DNA from: Pseudomonadota bacterium
GTDB taxonomy: Bacteria; Pseudomonadota; Alphaproteobacteria; Rhizobiales; Xanthobacteraceae
NCBI GenBank assembly: GCA_023404675.1
Contig: JAEYAW010000034.1
Span: 186,001 to 250,000 of the forward strand
Direction of reading: 5' to 3'
Length of the DNA: 64,000 nucleotides
Shown here piece by piece: positions 1 through 8,747 of the stretch (positions within the stretch are counted from its first letter, which is position 1; each line of letters begins with the position of its first letter). Below the pieces are notes generated by a model. It was not told where the DNA came from. It searched no databases and saw only the letters and a list, made by a program, of their open reading frames with translations. The translations under genes and the position numbers were made by a program.

Positions 1-2
1 TC

Positions 3-1064
3 TTCCATGACGATCCGCTGGGCGGCCAGCCCATCGCCAGCGTCACGCTTCGGCCGCCCGTGGCCAGCGCTCCGCCTCCCGCGACCCCGGCAACAACCGC
101 CGCGCCGCAATCCGCGCCCGCGCCCGCCGCGAAGAGCGCGGAGGGCCAGCGAACCATCACGATCATCGATGGATCGAGCGGCGCGAGGCGCGACGTCGTC
201 GTCTCCGGCGACGGTGCCCTGCCGGACGGCGGCGGCCCCGAGGCCGGCGCCCCCGTCGCCAAAGGCGTCAATCCGCGTCTGCTGGAGAAAACCCGCTACG
301 GCATGATTCCGGTCGCCGCCGACGGACTGAAGCCCTTCAGGGCCTATGCGACCGGGACCGACGCGGACCGCTCCCGGGCCGCCACCATGCCGGTCGTGAG
401 CATCGTGGTGACAGGCCTTGGTCTTGGTTCAGGGCGCACCGGCGAGGCCATCACCCGTCTCCCCGGCCCGGCCGCGCTCGCCTTCACGCCCTACGGCTCC
501 GAGCCCGCGAAGCTGGCGGAGCAGGCGCGCGCCGCCGGTCACGAAATCCTGCTCCAGATTCCCATGGAGCCGTTCGACTATCCGGACAACGACCCCGGCC
601 CGCAGACCCTGCTGACCACGCAGCCGGCCGAACAGAACATCGAGCGCCTGCACTGGCACCTCAGCCGCATTCAGGGCTATGTCGGCATCGTCAATTTCAT
701 GGGCGCGCGCTTCGTCGCCAACGACGCCGCGCTGCAGCCGATCATGCAGGATGCCGCCAGACGCGGCCTCGGCTTCCTCGACGACGGCACGGCCTCCCGC
801 AGCTTGACCGGGCAGACCGCGCAGGCCCAGGCCATGCCGTTCGCCCGCGTGGACCTGACCATCGATACGGTGCCGACCGCGGCCGATATCGACCGCGCGC
901 TGGCCAAACTCGAAAGCCTCGCACGCGACAAGGGCGCGGCTATCGCGGTTGCGTCGGCGCTGCCGGTGTCGCTGGAGCGCGTCGCGGCGTGGGCGAAGTC
1001 GCTGGAGAGCCGTGGCATTGCCCTCGTCCCGCTGACCGTCGCCATGGAGAAAGCGCGGCGCTAG
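3..1064 (+). CDS. Divergent polysaccharide deacetylase family protein, 5' end missing
   Basis: The reading frame is open from base 3, so the gene starts before the window; the GTG at 60 is internal. The N-terminal visible part is a Pro/Ala-rich linker (about residues 15-60). It is followed by a compact domain starting near VVSIVVTGLGLG with the segments LLQIPMEPFDYP, VNFMGARF and FLDDGTASRS, which are typical of the divergent polysaccharide deacetylase (YibQ/DUF610) family. Members are envelope proteins with a carbohydrate-esterase-like fold; their substrate is not established. In Bradyrhizobium relatives this gene commonly precedes rppH, as here, with 220 bases between. The family call is firm; the biochemical role is unknown. 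Confidence 0.85.
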   Translation, partial: FHDDPLGGQPIASVTLRPPVASAPPPATPATTAAPQSAPAPAAKSAEGQRTITIIDGSSGARRDVVVSGDGALPDGGGPEAGAPVAKGVNPRLLEKTRYGMIPVAADGLKPFRAYATGTDADRSRAATMPVVSIVVTGLGLGSGRTGEAITRLPGPAALAFTPYGSEPAKLAEQARAAGHEILLQIPMEPFDYPDNDPGPQTLLTTQPAEQNIERLHWHLSRIQGYVGIVNFMGARFVANDAALQPIMQDAARRGLGFLDDGTASRSLTGQTAQAQAMPFARVDLTIDTVPTAADIDRALAKLESLARDKGAAIAVASALPVSLERVAAWAKSLESRGIALVPLTVAMEKARR

Positions 1065-1080
1065 GGCATTTTTGCTTTGC

Positions 1081-1124
1081 CGCGTTTTCTTCGCGCGAAG
1101 CCGGCATCCCACCTCGAAAACGCG
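1081..1124. repeat. Intergenic palindromic repeat, CGCGTTTT type
   Basis: Arms CGCGTTTT (1081-1088) and AAAACGCG (1117-1124) flank a 28-base centre rich in CGCG. From memory, very similar units (GCGTTTTCTT ... CGAAAACGC) recur between genes in Bradyrhizobium-group genomes. Only one copy is visible here. It could form a hairpin between the deacetylase gene and rppH. Confidence 0.5.
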
Positions 1125-1284
1125 ACGGGGACAGCAGAGGGTGGAAACCCGTTCCCCGTCGTGCCTATATTGTCATCGGCTGCGCGAGGTTCGGCGCGGC
1201 GGAGCCTGAGCCCGTCCTGAATTGTGGCTGCGGTCACACAACAGGCAGTGCCTGCTTCGTGCGGATGACGATGGAAGACGTGAC

Positions 1285-1791
1285 ATGACTCGGTATGAAG
1301 ATCTGCCCTATCGCTCCTGTGTCGGCATCGCGCTGATCAATCCCGAGGGGCTGGTGTTCATCGGCCGGCGCGCGGGCGGAATCGAGCATGTCGACGATAC
1401 CCACGTCTGGCAGATGCCGCAGGGCGGCATTGATGCGGGCGAGGATCCCTGGGTCGCGGCCAAGCGCGAACTGTTCGAGGAAACCAGCGCCCGCTCCGTC
1501 GAGAAACTCGCCGAGATTTCCGACTGGCTGACCTATGATATCCCCCGCACCGTGGCGGGACGGGCCTGGAAAGGCCGCTACCGCGGGCAGAAGCAGAAAT
1601 GGTACGCCATGCGCTTCAACGGCCGAGACAGCGAAATCAATGTCGTCAGTCCCGGCGAAGGTCACAAACCGGAATTCGTGACATGGCGCTGGGAACCGCT
1701 CCAGAACCTTCCCGAGTTGATCGTGCCGTTCAAGCGGCCGGTCTATGAACGGGTGGTCCACGAGTTCGCCCGTTTCGGCAGCCGCACGTAG
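1285..1791 (+). CDS. rppH: RNA pyrophosphohydrolase (Nudix)
   Basis: This 168-residue protein removes pyrophosphate from the 5' triphosphate end of mRNA, which triggers decay. The Nudix box is complete: G47, E53, then R61-E-L-F-E-E at 61-66. The N terminus (YRSCVGIALINPEG) and the WQMPQGGID motif are characteristic of the RppH/NudH branch. The ATG at 1285 is chosen because GGAAG lies about 8 bases upstream and MTRYEDLPYR is the normal N terminus; a longer frame back to 1222 has no ribosome site. Length matches the family. Confidence 0.93.
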   Translation: MTRYEDLPYRSCVGIALINPEGLVFIGRRAGGIEHVDDTHVWQMPQGGIDAGEDPWVAAKRELFEETSARSVEKLAEISDWLTYDIPRTVAGRAWKGRYRGQKQKWYAMRFNGRDSEINVVSPGEGHKPEFVTWRWEPLQNLPELIVPFKRPVYERVVHEFARFGSRT

Positions 1792-1863
1792 GCCGCACGG
1801 CCGCGACTTCCGACCGGAAGGCGACACCGCCAGAGCGCAACCGCCTTCGGCGCGACAGGAAAA

Positions 1864-3003
1864 TCAGTACTGCTTCAGTTCGGCCAGCGCCTCGGCGTGG
1901 AAGTTGGCATCGCCGAACAGTTCCTGACAGACACGGGCGCGCTTCATGAACAGGCCGACGTCGAACTGATCGGTCATGCCCATGCCGCCATGCATCTGCA
2001 CGGCCTCCTGCACCGCGAGCGTCGTGGTGTTGCCGGCGCGCGCCTTCGCCACCGCCACGGCGGCGGGCGCTGCGGGATCGTTGGCATCGAGCAGCTGCAG
2101 CGCCTTCATCACGGCCGCGCGCGTCACCTCGATATCGACATACAGATGCGCGGCGCGGTGCTGCAGCGCCTGAAACTCGCCGATCAGCCGGCCGAACTGC
2201 TTGCGCTCCTTCAGATACGCCACCGTGCGGCCGAACGCTTCCTCACCGACGCCCACCATCTCCGACGCCACCGCAGCGCGGCCGACATTCAGAACGCCTT
2301 CGAGCAGCACGGCCCCCTGATCGACCTCGCCGAGCACGTGATCCGCCGTTACCTCGACATCGTCGAAGGTGATGCGCGCCGCGTTATGCGCATCCACCAT
2401 CACCGTGCGCTCGGTTGAAACACCCGCCGCCTTCGGATCGACGAGGAACAGCGTCAGTCCCTCGCGCTCGCCGGGGCTGCCCGCCGTGCGCGCGGCGACG
2501 ATGAGCAGGTCCGCGACGTGGCCATCCACCACCAGCGCCTTCGCGCCCGACAGCTTGAAGCCGTTGCCGGCGCGCACGGCCTGCATCGTCGTCTTGAGCG
2601 GGCGATGCTTTGCACCTTCATCGACAGCCAGCGCGGTAAGCAGCGCGCCGCTGGCGAGCTTCGACAGATATTCCGACTTCTGCGCCTTGCTGCCGCCTTG
2701 CGCCAGCGCCGACGCGCCGACGACGGCGGTGGACAGAAAGGGCGAGGGCATCAGCGTGCGGCCGATCTCCTCCATCACGATCCCCGCCTCCATGCAGCCG
2801 AGGCCGGAGCCGCCGTGCTCCTCCGGCACCAGCAGACCTGAGAAACCCATCTCGGTGAGGGTCCGCCACAGATCGCGCGAAAAGCCCTCCGCATCGCGGG
2901 TGTCGCGCATCTGGCGCAGATGCGCGATCGGCGCGTTCTCGCCGATCAGGCCGCGGGCGCTGTCGCGCAGCATGGATTGTTCTTCAGTCAGGACGAGAGC
3001 CAT
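1864..3003 (-). CDS. Acyl-CoA dehydrogenase family protein (379 aa)
   Basis: The protein has the acyl-CoA dehydrogenase layout: a helical N domain starting LTEEQSMLRDSARGLI, a middle beta domain (residues about 120-220) and a C-terminal helical domain with ERKQFGRLIGEFQALQHR and QMHGGMGMTDQ, which bind FAD. It would oxidise an acyl-CoA thioester with electron transfer to ETF. It lies 81 bases downstream of a second, larger dehydrogenase on the same strand. Adjacent unequal pairs of this kind often form heteromers in pimeloyl-CoA or steroid side-chain degradation. The substrate cannot be read from the sequence. Confidence 0.88.
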   Translation of the reverse strand: MALVLTEEQSMLRDSARGLIGENAPIAHLRQMRDTRDAEGFSRDLWRTLTEMGFSGLLVPEEHGGSGLGCMEAGIVMEEIGRTLMPSPFLSTAVVGASALAQGGSKAQKSEYLSKLASGALLTALAVDEGAKHRPLKTTMQAVRAGNGFKLSGAKALVVDGHVADLLIVAARTAGSPGEREGLTLFLVDPKAAGVSTERTVMVDAHNAARITFDDVEVTADHVLGEVDQGAVLLEGVLNVGRAAVASEMVGVGEEAFGRTVAYLKERKQFGRLIGEFQALQHRAAHLYVDIEVTRAAVMKALQLLDANDPAAPAAVAVAKARAGNTTTLAVQEAVQMHGGMGMTDQFDVGLFMKRARVCQELFGDANFHAEALAELKQY

Positions 3004-3050
3004 GGAGATGATCCAGAAGAGTCAGAAAGCTGACAATCAGAAAGGACTGG

Positions 3051-3073
3051 ATGCCCGCGCCTGTCGCGGGCAT
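3051..3073. repeat. Palindromic repeat between the two acyl-CoA dehydrogenase genes
   Basis: Arms ATGCCCGCG (3051-3059) and CGCGGGCAT (3065-3073) are perfect inverted copies around a 5-base loop. The unit resembles the short GC-rich palindromes scattered between genes in Bradyrhizobium relatives. It may also form a hairpin in the intercistronic RNA. Confidence 0.5.
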
Positions 3074-3084
3074 GCGCGAAACGC

Positions 3085-4278
3085 TTACGCACCCGGCAGA
3101 TCGAGGATGCGTTTGGCGACGATGCCGAGCATCACCTCGCTGGTGCCGCCCTCGATCGAGTTCGCCTTGGTGCGCAGCCAGGCGCGCGGCTGCTCACCAT
3201 CGTTCGAGCGCTCGCTTTCCCATTCGAGGAAATCGATGCCGCCGGACGACATCAGCAGTTCGTGGCGGCGCTTGTTCAGCTCGGTGCCGTAATATTTCAT
3301 CGCCGAGGAGAACGCCGGATGCAGTTGCCCCGCCTTGGCGAGATCCACTGTGCGCTCGGCCGCGCATTGCAGGGCGGCCTCGTCGATCTCGAAGCTGGCG
3401 ATCTGCCCGCGCAGGATCGGATCGTCGAGACGCCCTGAGGCGTCGATGCCGATGGAATCGGCCGCGACCTGACCGAGCGGCCGGTTGCCGCCGCGATCGC
3501 CCATGCCGGAGATCATCGCGCGCTCATGCTGCAACAGATACTTCGCAACATCCCAGCCGCGATTGACGGTGCCGACCACATGGGATTTCGGCACGCGGAC
3601 ATTGTCGAAGAAGGTTTCGCAGAACGGCGACTTGCCGGAGATCAGCAGGATCGGCCGGGTCGAAACGCCCGGCGTCGTCATGTCGAACAGGATGAAGCTG
3701 ATGCCCTCGTGCTTCTTCGCTGTAAAATCCGTGCGGACGAGACAGAAGATCCAGTCCGCGTAGTTCGCATATGACGTCCAGATCTTCTGGCCGTTGACGA
3801 TGTAATCGTCGCCGTCGCTCTCGGCGCGGGTCTGCACCGAGGCGAGGTCGGAGCCCGCGTTCGGCTCGGAGTAGCCCTGGCACCAGCGGATCAGGCCCGC
3901 GGCGATCTTCGGCAGATGCTCGCGCTTCTGTTCGTCGTTGCCGTATTTCAGCAGCGCCGGCCCGAGCATCCAGATGCCGAAGCTGGACAGCGGCGGCCGC
4001 GCGCCGATGGCCGCCATCTCCTCGCGCAGCACCTTGGTGTGGGCGCCGTCGAGCCCGCCGCCGCCGTATTCCGTCGGCCAGTCGGGCACGGTCCAGCCGC
4101 GGTCGCGCATGCGCTCGAACCAGACCTTCTGCGCTTCGGATGAGAATTTCGCGTTGCGCCCGCCCCAGTAGACGTCCTCGTCGCGCACCGCCGGCTGGCG
4201 CATCTCGAGCGGGCAATTGGCTTCCAGCCAGGCGCGGGTCTCGGTGCGGAACTGGTCGAGGTCGGGGGATGAATCCAT
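3085..4278 (-). CDS. Acyl-CoA dehydrogenase family protein, large partner (397 aa)
   Basis: Recognisable acyl-CoA dehydrogenase features are the N domain (FRTETRAWLEANCP), the FAD/substrate segment RWCQGYSEPNAGSDLAS, the NGQKIWTSYANYADW strand and the C-terminal EGGTSEVMLGIVAKRIL. The enzyme would catalyse alpha,beta-dehydrogenation of an acyl-CoA. ATG at 4278 is preferred to the GTG at 4296 because MDSSPDLDQFR begins at the normal family position. It precedes the smaller dehydrogenase and may form a complex with it. Confidence 0.88.
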   Translation of the reverse strand: MDSSPDLDQFRTETRAWLEANCPLEMRQPAVRDEDVYWGGRNAKFSSEAQKVWFERMRDRGWTVPDWPTEYGGGGLDGAHTKVLREEMAAIGARPPLSSFGIWMLGPALLKYGNDEQKREHLPKIAAGLIRWCQGYSEPNAGSDLASVQTRAESDGDDYIVNGQKIWTSYANYADWIFCLVRTDFTAKKHEGISFILFDMTTPGVSTRPILLISGKSPFCETFFDNVRVPKSHVVGTVNRGWDVAKYLLQHERAMISGMGDRGGNRPLGQVAADSIGIDASGRLDDPILRGQIASFEIDEAALQCAAERTVDLAKAGQLHPAFSSAMKYYGTELNKRRHELLMSSGGIDFLEWESERSNDGEQPRAWLRTKANSIEGGTSEVMLGIVAKRILDLPGA

Positions 4279-4440
4279 GGCGCGTTTCCGGATCACGTTC
4301 TCGGCGGGCTCCTTGCGGGCCTCGCCAGTCTGATGTTGCGCCGGACTGTAGCCGCCGCGAGGCGGATTTCAACACCTGATCTCGCGCACGGCAAACCTCC
4401 CCGCTATGGTGCCGCCCGCACCCGATACCGAGGACACCCG

Positions 4441-4989
4441 ATGCGCCTTTCCCTGCCGACCCCCGACCAGATGACCGATGCGCAGCGCGCGATCTACGAC
4501 GAATCGGTGGCGAGCAAGCGCGGCAGCGCGCCGCCGCCGATGATGGCCTGGCTCGCCTCGCCGGGGATGGCAGAGCACGCGACGCGGCTCGGCGCATTCC
4601 TGCGCTACGACACCTGCCTGGGCGCGAAGCTGTCCGAGCTTGCGATCCTCGTCACCGGTCGGCACTGGAGCGCGCAATACGAGTGGTATGCCCACAAGAA
4701 GATGGCGTTGCAGGCGGGTCTCGATCCGGCGATCATCGATGCGATCAATGCCCGCCGCACGCCCGTCTTCGACGATCCGAAAGCGGAAGCGGTGTACAAT
4801 GTGGCAAAGTCCCTGCACGAGACGCGCGCCATCCCGCAGCCGCTTTACGAGCGGGCGAACGCCCTGCTCGGCGCGCGCGGTCTTGTCGAGGTGATCGGCC
4901 TGTGCGGCTATTACACGCTGGTCTCGATGACGCTGAACGCCTACGAGTTTCCGCTGCCGGAGGGTGAGGTCTCCGACCTGCTGCCCTGA
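4441..4989 (+). CDS. Carboxymuconolactone decarboxylase family protein
   Basis: The 182-residue protein carries the single-domain CMD fold signature LSELAILVTGRHWSAQYEW, followed by a conserved His. It lacks the CxxC of AhpD-type peroxidases, so it belongs to the decarboxylase-like branch rather than the redox branch. Family members act in aromatic catabolism, but many have no known reaction. The ATG at 4441 gives the family-typical start (MRLSLPTPDQM). It is the only plus-strand gene in this catabolic group, and its last 49 bases overlap the 3' end of the convergent MFS gene. Confidence 0.8.
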   Translation: MRLSLPTPDQMTDAQRAIYDESVASKRGSAPPPMMAWLASPGMAEHATRLGAFLRYDTCLGAKLSELAILVTGRHWSAQYEWYAHKKMALQAGLDPAIIDAINARRTPVFDDPKAEAVYNVAKSLHETRAIPQPLYERANALLGARGLVEVIGLCGYYTLVSMTLNAYEFPLPEGEVSDLLP

Positions 4990-6206
4990 CCCCTGACAAG
5001 CACAACGATCGCCGCCACGGTCTGGATCGCGATGCAGGCATAGAACGCCGCCGCATAGCCGCCCGCGGCGTCGCGCACGAGGCCAACAAAGCCGGGACCG
5101 AAGGCGTAGGTGACCTGCATCGCCGCCGTCGTCAGCCCGATCAGCGCGCCAAATGCGCGCGGATCGAATTCGCGCTGCACGATCAGCGCGGGCATGGTGA
5201 TGAGATTGCCCACCGAGAAGCCGAGCAAACCACAGGCGGCGAGCAGCAGCGCAGGATCGCGCGCATTGATCAGAACCGCCAGTGCGATGCCCTGACTGAG
5301 GAACGACAACGACGCGGCCAGCCGCTGGTTGAGCCGGTCGATCACGACCGAGAACAGCACGCGGCCGACCACCGCCATGATCGCGATGATCGAGATCGCC
5401 AGCGCCGCCTTCTGCCGCCCCACCAGCGGATCGAGATAGGTCACGAGGTGGACGAGAAAGCCGACCTGCGCGAACAGCGCCAGCGAGAACGCCACCGTCA
5501 CGGTCCAGAACCGCGTTGTCCGCATCGCGTCGGCGCGGTAGGTCGCGCCGGCCTCCCCCATGGCCGCTGCCCCGTCCGACCTCCTGCGTAGCGGCGGCCG
5601 GCCGACAAACGCGAGAATGAGCGGCGCCAGCACGAGGGCCATCGTCGCGCCGCCGACCAGCATCGCAGCCGGGAAACCGAGCCAGCCGATCATCAGCGCG
5701 AGCACCGGCGCGCCGAGGATGCCGCCGAAGCTGGCTCCGTTCAGCGCCAGACTGATCGCCATGCCGCGCCGGGTATCGAACCACAGGCCAAGCACCGTGG
5801 TGATCGCGCCGAGGCTGGTTCCGGCCCAGCCGACCGCGAGGAGGGCGTAGACGCAATAGAGCTGCCACGGCGCCGAGACCTGCCCAAGCAGCACCGCTGC
5901 CGCCGCCATCGTCAGTGCGCCACCGAGCAGGCATTGCCGCGCACCGATCCGCCGCATCACCTCGCCGAGCAGCGCCACCAGCATCGCGCCGAACAGATAG
6001 AATCCCGTCGTCGCGGACGAGATCAGCGAGGTCGGCCAGCCATGAATGCGATGCAGCTCGGCGACGAACACGCTGTGCCCGTAGAAGCCGAAAGCCCAGG
6101 TGAAGATCGCCATCACGAAGCAGACCGCGACCACGCGCCAGCCCTCGTAGCGGAACGAGGCCTCGTCGCGCACCGGCGGATGCGGCGGCGCGCTCACCTG
6201 CAACAT
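4941..6206 (-). CDS. MFS transporter
   Basis: This 421-residue protein has about twelve hydrophobic segments and a conserved loop between helices 2 and 3 (GEVMRRIGARQCLLGG). The WFDTRRGMAISLALNGASFGG segment is typical of the oxalate/formate antiporter-like and monocarboxylate MFS branch. It probably carries an organic acid used by the neighbouring acyl-CoA enzymes; that link is inferred from position only. The gene converges on and overlaps the CMD-family gene by 49 bases. Confidence 0.85.
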   Translation of the reverse strand: MLQVSAPPHPPVRDEASFRYEGWRVVAVCFVMAIFTWAFGFYGHSVFVAELHRIHGWPTSLISSATTGFYLFGAMLVALLGEVMRRIGARQCLLGGALTMAAAAVLLGQVSAPWQLYCVYALLAVGWAGTSLGAITTVLGLWFDTRRGMAISLALNGASFGGILGAPVLALMIGWLGFPAAMLVGGATMALVLAPLILAFVGRPPLRRRSDGAAAMGEAGATYRADAMRTTRFWTVTVAFSLALFAQVGFLVHLVTYLDPLVGRQKAALAISIIAIMAVVGRVLFSVVIDRLNQRLAASLSFLSQGIALAVLINARDPALLLAACGLLGFSVGNLITMPALIVQREFDPRAFGALIGLTTAAMQVTYAFGPGFVGLVRDAAGGYAAAFYACIAIQTVAAIVVLVRGQGSRSETSPSGSGNS

Positions 6207-6357
6207 GGTTCCTCCCTTCGGGGCCGGCCATTCGGCCTCGCCTCATTGGCGCAGCCTGCCGCACACCGCCACCCGGCTTGCGGCAGAGGCCTTCATCATT
6301 GTATCCCGCACGCGCCGGAACGAAATACCGAATGCTTTGGCATTCTCCGGATCGGCT

Positions 6358-7191
6358 TCAGATCCCGAGCGCGCCGCGCGTGGCCTTCAGTGTTTCCTGG
6401 TGCGGCGAGAACATCTTGCCGCCGATCATGCCGCCATCCACCACGATATCGATCCCGTTGACGAAGGTGGAGCGGTCCGAGCACAGCCACGCGACACATT
6501 CGGCGATGTCGTTGGGAACGCCGGCGCGCGGAATCGGCTGCGCCTTGGCGAAGCCCTCCTTCATCCGCTCGGCGACCGCATCCGCCTTGCCGTGATCCAT
6601 GCCGAGCGCCTTGGCGAGAATGCCGGTGGCGATCGCGCCCGGCGACACCGAGTTCACCCGCACGAAGTGTTCGCCAAGCTCCATCGCCGTGCATTGCGTC
6701 AGGTGATTCACCGCGGCCTTGGCGGCGCTGTAGATCATCGAGCTGGAATAGCCCGCCAGATGTCCCGCGATCGAACCGTTGTTGACGATGCTGCCGGACT
6801 TCTGGGCGATCAGGATCGGCGCGGCGTGCTTCATGCCGAGCATCACCGAGCGGACGAGCAGCGCCATCGCCGCATCGAAACCCTCGACCGGAATGGTGGT
6901 GATGCTGCCGGTCGGCGCGGGCCCGCCAGCATTGTTGAACAGGCAGTCGAGCCGGCCGAACGTGGTCATGGTGTGGTCGATCACCCTGATCCAGTCGCTC
7001 TCCAGCGTGGCGTCGGCCTGCACGAAAGAGGCGGCCTTGCCGAGCCGCGCCGCGATCGCCTCGCCCTCGTCCTTGCGGCGGCCGGTGAACACCACGCGCG
7101 CGCCTTCCTCGACGAACAGTTCGACGGTGCGCGTGCCGATCCCCGACGTCGCACCGGTGATGATGCCGACCTTGCCCTCAAGCAGTTTCAT
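6358..7191 (-). CDS. SDR family oxidoreductase
   Basis: A classical short-chain dehydrogenase of 277 residues. The NAD(P)-binding motif TGATSGIG is at the N terminus, NNAGG follows mid-protein, and the active site is a Ser in NNGSIAG with YSAAK. The C-terminal end (FVNGIDIVVDGGMIGG) is the usual family finish. GAGGAA lies upstream of the ATG at 7191. Together with the two acyl-CoA dehydrogenases it could serve as a hydroxyacyl-CoA or alcohol dehydrogenase, but the substrate is not evident. Confidence 0.87.
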   Translation of the reverse strand: MKLLEGKVGIITGATSGIGTRTVELFVEEGARVVFTGRRKDEGEAIAARLGKAASFVQADATLESDWIRVIDHTMTTFGRLDCLFNNAGGPAPTGSITTIPVEGFDAAMALLVRSVMLGMKHAAPILIAQKSGSIVNNGSIAGHLAGYSSSMIYSAAKAAVNHLTQCTAMELGEHFVRVNSVSPGAIATGILAKALGMDHGKADAVAERMKEGFAKAQPIPRAGVPNDIAECVAWLCSDRSTFVNGIDIVVDGGMIGGKMFSPHQETLKATRGALGI

Positions 7192-7240
7192 GGGTGTTTC
7201 CTCGTGTGTGTGCTGAAATGAATTTTTCGTTGGCAGGCGG

Positions 7241-7276
7241 CGTCATTCCGGGGCGCGACGCGAGCCCGGAATGACG
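7241..7276. repeat. Bradyrhizobium-type intergenic palindrome (CGTCATTCCGGG unit)
   Basis: Arms CGTCATTCCGGG (7241-7252) and CCCGGAATGACG (7265-7276) are perfect 12-base inverted copies, and the 12-base centre GCGCGACGCGAG can itself partly pair. From memory, this is a very common intergenic repeat in Bradyrhizobium, Rhodopseudomonas and Nitrobacter genomes. It sits between the SDR and serine hydrolase genes, both on the minus strand. Confidence 0.7.
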
Positions 7277-7301
7277 TATGGTCGTCAGCTGAGCCGCGGG
7301 C

Positions 7302-8486
7302 TCACGCCTTGTCGAAATGCGAGCGCAGCGCGGCTTTGGCGATGTTGGTCAGCTTGATCAGCTCCTCGTCCATCGGCAGCGCCTGCGACGAGTGCTTGGC
7401 GATCACCAGCTCACGCTTCGGATCGACCAGCAGGCTCTGGCCGTGGATGCCGAGCGCCGCCATGCTCGGCGTCGCGCCACGCTCGATGTACCATTTCGCG
7501 CGATAGTGCATGTCCCGCGACGGGAAATACGGCGCCAGAACGCCGGCGAGCCACGCCTCGTTGTCGCCCTCGGTCATGAGGCTGTCGATCCAGCTCGCGG
7601 GAACGATCTCGCGGCCGTCGCGCGCGCCCTTCTGCAGCAGAAGCTGGCCGACGAGGGCGAGATCGCGGGTCGTGGTGCACATGCCACCCGCTGCGCGCGG
7701 CGCGCCGAGCCGGTCCACGGTGATGTAGGCGCTGCGGCGCGCGCCCAGCGGCTGCCAGATGTATTCGCTCATCAGCTCGGCGAAGGGACGGCCCGCCGCG
7801 CGCTCGATCGCCCAGCCGGCGAGGTCGGTGTTCGGCGAGATGTAATGGAAGCGCCCGCCATGCGGCCGGTCGCGCTCGGTCAGCTCCGCATAGAACGAGT
7901 GCAGGTCGGATGCCGTCTCGCCGGGTTCGAGTTCGTTCCAGCCGGTCGCCTTGCGATAGGTGATGATCGGTCCTGAGGTCGCCATGTAATCCTCGGCGAA
8001 CACCACGCCGGTACGCATGTCGATCACCTGATGCACCGTCGCGCCCGCATAGGCCGTCGGCGCAAGCTCCGGAATCAGATCGCTGATGTCCTGATCGAGA
8101 TCGAGGATGCCCTTGCTCGCCAGCACGCCCGCGAGCAGGCCGAGCATGGATTTCGACACCGACATCAGGATATGCGGCGTGTTGAGCGTCATGCCGTTAG
8201 CATAGCGCTCATAGACGATCTCGCCGCGATGGATGACAACGAAGCCATCCGCGTTCGAGCGGGTAAGAAACGCATCCAGCGTCAGGTCGCCGACGGGCAG
8301 GCCCGACAGGTCCAGCGGCTTTTCCGGCAGGGACCAGACGTTGTCCGGATCGTTGGCGATATCCGCCGTGGGCAGCAGCTCGCGCACATGGTGGAAAGCC
8401 CATTGGTTGAACGGCGCCTGCCGCCAGTTGGCGAGACGCGCACGCGCCTCCGTCGTGGGTTGCAGACCCTGCGTCACCTTGTTCAT
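7302..8486 (-). CDS. Serine hydrolase, beta-lactamase/NylB-like family
   Basis: The 394-residue protein has the class C beta-lactamase/esterase fold motifs: nucleophile motif SVSK followed by SMLGLLAGVLAS, and YISPNTDLAGW at the position of the second catalytic tyrosine. That tyrosine motif is shared with 6-aminohexanoate-dimer hydrolase (NylB) and related esterases. No clear signal peptide is seen, so it is probably cytoplasmic. The ATG at 8486 gives MNKVTQGLQP. The same frame stays open far beyond, to 10712 on the minus strand, but that extension lies over PBP1A and is discarded. Confidence 0.83.
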   Translation of the reverse strand: MNKVTQGLQPTTEARARLANWRQAPFNQWAFHHVRELLPTADIANDPDNVWSLPEKPLDLSGLPVGDLTLDAFLTRSNADGFVVIHRGEIVYERYANGMTLNTPHILMSVSKSMLGLLAGVLASKGILDLDQDISDLIPELAPTAYAGATVHQVIDMRTGVVFAEDYMATSGPIITYRKATGWNELEPGETASDLHSFYAELTERDRPHGGRFHYISPNTDLAGWAIERAAGRPFAELMSEYIWQPLGARRSAYITVDRLGAPRAAGGMCTTTRDLALVGQLLLQKGARDGREIVPASWIDSLMTEGDNEAWLAGVLAPYFPSRDMHYRAKWYIERGATPSMAALGIHGQSLLVDPKRELVIAKHSSQALPMDEELIKLTNIAKAALRSHFDKA

Positions 8487-8682
8487 TGCGCTGTTCCGTC
8501 CTGATCGATCTGGCGAGACCCGGCCGCATCGCCGCCCGGGCGAAGCCATGATTCTCCATCCGCACGCATCCGGCAACTGCAACGGCTGCACGAATGGAAT
8601 GCACAACCGCCATCTCACCGCGCCGACAAGGGCGCGGGCGATAGGCACCGGCCCCATCATGCTGAAAACTCCGTTAACCGTC

Positions 8683-8699
8683 AGGGGGTAACGCCCCCT
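8683..8699 (+). other. Short GC hairpin in the PBP1A leader
   Basis: AGGGGG (8683-8688) and CCCCCT (8694-8699) pair perfectly around TAACG, about 48 bases before the chosen PBP1A start. It could be a 5' UTR hairpin or lie within the promoter region. There is no T-run after it, so it is not a standard terminator. Confidence 0.35.
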
Positions 8700-8747
8700 T
8701 AAATCCGCGCGGCTAGCTTGGCGCGAGCCCGAGGGAACGGAGCCGGG

